Positions 60,865 to 64,000 of a DNA stretch of 64,000 bases are shown here, one piece after another. The DNA is taken from NCBI GenBank assembly GCA_002331335.1, contig DCZO01000013.1:65443-129442 (forward strand), in the 5' to 3' direction. Position 1 is the stretch's first letter; each line of letters begins with the position of its first letter. Source of the DNA: Nitrospira sp. UBA2082 (GTDB lineage Bacteria > Nitrospirota > Nitrospiria > Nitrospirales > Nitrospiraceae). Below the pieces are notes generated by a model. It saw nothing but the letters and a program-made list of their open reading frames with translations, was not told the DNA's origin and did no database searches. The position numbers and the translations under genes were made by a program.

Positions 60865-61278
60865 TTAATTCGCGACTTTGAGCAACCACCCATCGGCACG
60901 ATCACATTGATTGGGACCTTTGGCAAAAATCTCAACTCGGATGTACGAGCCTTTGACGGTGTCGGGGAGTTTGCCTTTCACCAGATACCCGTTACTGACC
61001 ATGGTGACCGTGACCGGAACCTTTTGCTCCTTGATCATGACGGTAATGCTTTGTGCGGCGGTTGCCTTGGAGGCGAGAAATGAGAATTCCGACTTGGGAG
61101 GTACTGTCGTATTGTTTTTGTCCTGTGAGAACGGTGCCGGTGTGTACCCGGAAAAGTTGACTTGGGTGCATGGGTCGGTACTGCTGGGATTAGGACTTGC
61201 ATCATAAGCCCAGACTTTGCCGACGATACTGGAGATAGCCAGTGCAACGATGAGCGAGAGAATAGTTCGCAACCTCAC
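60865..61278 (-). CDS. Secreted protein of unknown function
   Basis: From the GTG at 61278, with AGGGAGGAAGAG upstream, the product has 137 residues. It has a signal peptide (LRTILSLIVALAISSIVGKVWA), a short Ser/Pro-rich region and a beta-strand-like domain (FSFLASKATAAQSITVMIKEQKVPVTVTMVSNGYLVKGKLPDTVKGSYIRVEIFAKG). Two cysteines could pair. An upstream in-frame start (61443) is unlikely. It is divergent from purH. No family is recognised. Confidence 0.6.
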   Translation of the reverse strand: MRLRTILSLIVALAISSIVGKVWAYDASPNPSSTDPCTQVNFSGYTPAPFSQDKNNTTVPPKSEFSFLASKATAAQSITVMIKEQKVPVTVTMVSNGYLVKGKLPDTVKGSYIRVEIFAKGPNQCDRADGWLLKVAN

Positions 61279-61551
61279 GATTCTCTTCCTCCCTGTGTAG
61301 GTGATGGTGGGTGAACGAAGCGACCTGATATAGCCCGCATTGTAACGTGTGAGGAGGAAAAAACAACCCCCTGCGATTGATCCGGACGATGGAATCGCGC
61401 CGGGGACGCCCTCTATGCGACGGCGTTGTGCCCATCCAGCCACAGGCTGCTCTCCGCCTTGAACTTGGGGGGACCATTTGTTATTCTGCGCCCACCTTTC
61501 GCAAGTGAAATACGTCTGTTTTCACGATCCTCAGAATCAAGGAGCACCCAT

Positions 61552-63105
61552 ATGGCTGGCATTAAGCGAGCATTGATTAGTGTTTCGGATAAGACCGGGG
61601 TCGTCGATATCGCAAAGGGCTTGGAAGCGCTCGGCGCGGAAATTCTCTCCACCGGCGGGACTGCCAAGGCGTTGCGCGAAGCGGGTGTGAAAGTGACGGA
61701 CGTGGCGGCCTATACCGGCTCGCCGGAAATTCTCGACGGTCGGGTCAAGACGCTGCATCCGAAGATTCATGGCGGACTCTTGGGCCGCCGGTCTGTGCCG
61801 GCGCATGTCGAGCAAATGACGCAGCACGGCATCGGTCCGATCGATGTGGTCGTGGTGAACCTGTATCCGTTCGAGGCGACGATTGCCAAGCCCAATTGCC
61901 ACTTCGACGATGCAATTGAGAATATCGATATCGGTGGACCGTCAATGCTCCGCTCTGCGGCGAAAAACCACGAGGACGTCCTGGTGTTAGTCGATCCGTC
62001 GGATTATACGCGGGTGTTGGACGCCGTGAACGCAAACACGGTGACCCGTGCGCTACGGCGTGAACTGGCGATGAAGGTGTTTCAGCATACAGCCCGCTAC
62101 GACAGTTTGATCGCCGGCTATCTCGAAAAACAGGTACAGGGTGGGGAGGTGAAGTTTCCCAAGATGCTCTCGCTGCAATTTGAGCTCGCGGAAATCTTAC
62201 GGTACGGCGAGAATCCTCACCAGCAAGGAGCGTTTTACCGCGAGCTGAATGCCCACGAACCATCCGTCTCCCGCGGCACTATTCTGCACGGCAAGGCAAT
62301 GTCGTACAACAATTTCCTCGATGCCAATTCAGCCCTCGAACTGGCCAAGGAATATGCGGCGTGCGCCGTGGCTATCATCAAGCACAACAATCCCTGCGGA
62401 GTGGCGCTCGGCAACACACCGGTCGAGGCCTATGTGAAGGCGAGGGAGACCGATCCGGTGTCGGCCTTTGGCGGAGTGATCGCGTTCAATCGTCCGGTCG
62501 ATCTGGCAGCAGCCAAGGAAATCACTTCGACATTCGTCGAGGTGGTGATTGCGCCGGGCTTTGCCGAAGACGCGCTGGCGGAGCTGAAGCGGAAGAAGGA
62601 TTTGCGCCTGCTGGATGTCGGTCCGCTCGTGAAAGTGAATCAAGATGGGTACGATCTCAAGAAGCTGGTCGGCGGGCTGATCGTACAAGACCGTGATCTC
62701 GGTGTGTTGACCGACCTGAAAGCGCTCAAGGTGCCGACGGTCAGGAAGCCGACGGATGAAGAATATGCCGCCTGCGCGTTTGCCTGGACCGTCTGCAAAC
62801 ACGTCAAGTCGAACGCGATTATCTATGCCAAGCCCGGACAGACGGTGGGGATCGGTGCGGGGCAGATGAGTCGGGTGGATAGCGTGAAGCTTGCGGCGAT
62901 GAAGGCGCAGATGCCGGTGAAGGGCTGCGTGATGGCCTCGGACGCATTTTTCCCATTCCGCGATGGACTCGATGCCGCGGCGCAAGCCGGCATTACCGCC
63001 GTGATTCAGCCCGGCGGGTCGATTCGGGATGCCGAGATCGTCAAGGCGGCGGACGAGCATGGCCTGGCGATGATTTTGACGGGCATGCGCCACTTCCGCC
63101 ACTAA
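61552..63105 (+). CDS. purH: Bifunctional AICAR transformylase/IMP cyclohydrolase
   Basis: The 517-residue enzyme performs the last two steps of IMP synthesis. The N-terminal MGS-like cyclohydrolase opens RALISVSDKTGVVDIAKGLEALGAEILSTGGTA and has VKTLHPKIHGGLL. The C-terminal transformylase has RYGENPHQQGAFY, IIKHNNPCGVA, DPVSAFGGVIAFNRPVD and the closing FFPFRDGLDAAAQAGITAVIQPGGSIRD. ATG 61552 has AAGGAG upstream. An in-frame extension to 61426 lacks family similarity. It is followed by purD after a hairpin-bearing spacer. Confidence 0.97.
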   Translation: MAGIKRALISVSDKTGVVDIAKGLEALGAEILSTGGTAKALREAGVKVTDVAAYTGSPEILDGRVKTLHPKIHGGLLGRRSVPAHVEQMTQHGIGPIDVVVVNLYPFEATIAKPNCHFDDAIENIDIGGPSMLRSAAKNHEDVLVLVDPSDYTRVLDAVNANTVTRALRRELAMKVFQHTARYDSLIAGYLEKQVQGGEVKFPKMLSLQFELAEILRYGENPHQQGAFYRELNAHEPSVSRGTILHGKAMSYNNFLDANSALELAKEYAACAVAIIKHNNPCGVALGNTPVEAYVKARETDPVSAFGGVIAFNRPVDLAAAKEITSTFVEVVIAPGFAEDALAELKRKKDLRLLDVGPLVKVNQDGYDLKKLVGGLIVQDRDLGVLTDLKALKVPTVRKPTDEEYAACAFAWTVCKHVKSNAIIYAKPGQTVGIGAGQMSRVDSVKLAAMKAQMPVKGCVMASDAFFPFRDGLDAAAQAGITAVIQPGGSIRDAEIVKAADEHGLAMILTGMRHFRH

Positions 63106-63106
63106 C

Positions 63107-63226
63107 GGATGTTGAAACGCCTTTCCAGCTTCGTTCTCGGCTTGGCAAAATCCTCCATGTAGCCCAGAGGCTACGCCTCCGGTTTTGCCTTCGTCTGCGG
63201 CCTTGATGGAAAGCCGTTTGAACAGC
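63107..63226. repeat. Long imperfect inverted repeat between purH and purD
   Basis: Two arms of about 58 nt (63107-63164 and 63169-63226) are imperfect reverse complements. Matching blocks are TGTT-AAACG-CTTTCCA at the outer ends, GGCAAAA in the middle, and GTAGCC/GGCTAC at the centre around a CAGA loop. It is too long for a simple terminator and looks like a palindromic intergenic or MITE-like unit. Confidence 0.5.
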
Positions 63227-63260
63227 CTTCAAGGAAAATCATATCCCCGAGGACTATCCT

Positions 63261-64000
63261 GTGAAAATTCTCGTTGTCGGGAGCGGAGGGCGTGAGCATG
63301 CCATGGTGTGGATGCTCGCGCGGAGCCCGCGCAACCCCATCCTCTATTGCGCGCCAGGCAATGCCGGCATTGAATCCGTGGCCACGTGCGTGCCCCTTAA
63401 AGCCGACGATGTGGCGGGGCTGAAAGATTTCGTCGTTCGTGAGCAGATTGATCTGACCGTCGTCGGACCGGAGGCTCCGCTGGCGCTCGGGATCGTCGAC
63501 GAGTTTCGAAGAGCCAACCTCAGGATTTTCGGCCCCACCAAGAATGCCGCGCGGCTCGAAGCCAGCAAGATCTTCTCCAAAGACGTCATGGCGCAGGCCA
63601 GAATTCCGACTGCGCGCGCGAGGAGTTTCGACAAGGCCGTCGATGCGTTGGCCTATCTCGAACAACATGAGCTCCCTGTCGTGATCAAGGCCGACGGTCT
63701 TGCTCAAGGCAAAGGGGTCGTCATTGCGACGACGCGAGAAGAGGCGCGCGACGCCGTTATTGGCTCGATGGAGAAAGCGATGTTTGGCCAGGCGGGGAAA
63801 CGGGTTTTGATCGAGCAATTCCTCGACGGCGAGGAATTGACGGTCATGGCCTTTACAGACGGCCGGACCGTCGTGCCGATGTTGCCGGCGCAGGATCACA
63901 AGCGCGTCGGTGACGCAGACACTGGCCTCAATACCGGCGGAATGGGAGCCTACTGCCCGGCGCCGTTAGGCACACCGGCTCTCCGTGAGCATGTGACGCG
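63261..64000 (+). CDS. purD: Phosphoribosylamine--glycine ligase, partial (C-terminal part outside the window)
   Basis: GTG at 63261, with GAGGA 7 nt upstream, opens a frame that runs to the right edge (about 246 codons). It begins KILVVGSGGREHAMVW, continues with YCAPGNAGIE and LTVVGPEAPLALGIVDEF, and has the ATP-grasp segment VVIKADGLAQGKGVVIA and IEQFLDGEELTVMAFTDG. These are typical of GAR synthetase, the second step of purine synthesis. The last visible residues include NTGGMGAYCP. It follows purH in one purine cluster. Confidence 0.95.
   Translation, partial: MKILVVGSGGREHAMVWMLARSPRNPILYCAPGNAGIESVATCVPLKADDVAGLKDFVVREQIDLTVVGPEAPLALGIVDEFRRANLRIFGPTKNAARLEASKIFSKDVMAQARIPTARARSFDKAVDALAYLEQHELPVVIKADGLAQGKGVVIATTREEARDAVIGSMEKAMFGQAGKRVLIEQFLDGEELTVMAFTDGRTVVPMLPAQDHKRVGDADTGLNTGGMGAYCPAPLGTPALREHVT

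Overview
The window looks like a stretch of chromosome from a Gram-negative bacterium of moderately high GC. The mix of families (short ThiI, HbpS-like protein, MGH1-type glucosidase next to a debranching enzyme, heavy-metal RND system, many small orphan proteins) reminds me of Nitrospira (Nitrospirota). That assignment is inference: no rRNA or nitrite/ammonia oxidation gene lies here to fix it.

Layout. 1-4630 (minus) is a tight cofactor/translation operon valS-nadC-birA-coaX, with coaX cut by the window edge. 4.7-10.7 kb holds a 39-residue basic protein, a response regulator, a HAD phosphatase, a sirtuin, a PanE-like reductase fused to a molybdopterin-type domain, an SGNH hydrolase and small membrane proteins. 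11.9-17.4 kb is an islet: a MarR regulator with three copies of a GTGTATATACAC-type operator, an HAE3/MMPL RND pump, a LolA-like periplasmic protein and a DUF1302-like outer-membrane protein. It is bounded by direct repeats of the last ~19 codons of a MATE transporter gene. 18.7-20.4 kb has a DUF2779 nuclease and tRNA-Ser(CGA).

20.7-29.8 kb is a lipopeptide locus: a small membrane protein, a 2028-residue FAAL-ACP-C-A-PCP-TE synthetase, a cyclic-peptide-type ABC exporter and an Sfp-type phosphopantetheinyl transferase. Read by eye, the A-domain code is glycine-like and the thioesterase has Cys where Ser is usual. The simplest predicted product is an exported N-acyl-glycine or a derivative.

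29.8-42.5 kb is mostly housekeeping: thiI, trxB, coaE, a beta-helix protein, two glucan-processing enzymes, HbpS-like and lipoprotein genes, an XRE regulator and an rRNA/tRNA methyltransferase. 42.7-48.8 kb is a CzcCBA-like metal efflux operon that ends with a cytochrome c gene. After tRNA-Phe(GAA) come an outer-membrane barrel with a small membrane partner and, on the minus strand, glgC followed by a superfamily 2 helicase whose two halves are separate genes in reversed order. The right end carries a HEAT-repeat protein, def, an ABC exporter, small Cys-containing proteins, a PII-like protein, a cytochrome P450, a secreted protein, purH and the start of purD.

The observations I find most unusual are the permuted split helicase, the self-contained acyl-amino-acid synthetase locus, the MarR-operator islet with duplicated MATE tails, the PanE fusion, and a two-member family of small proteins sharing QMLG and FRPP motifs.
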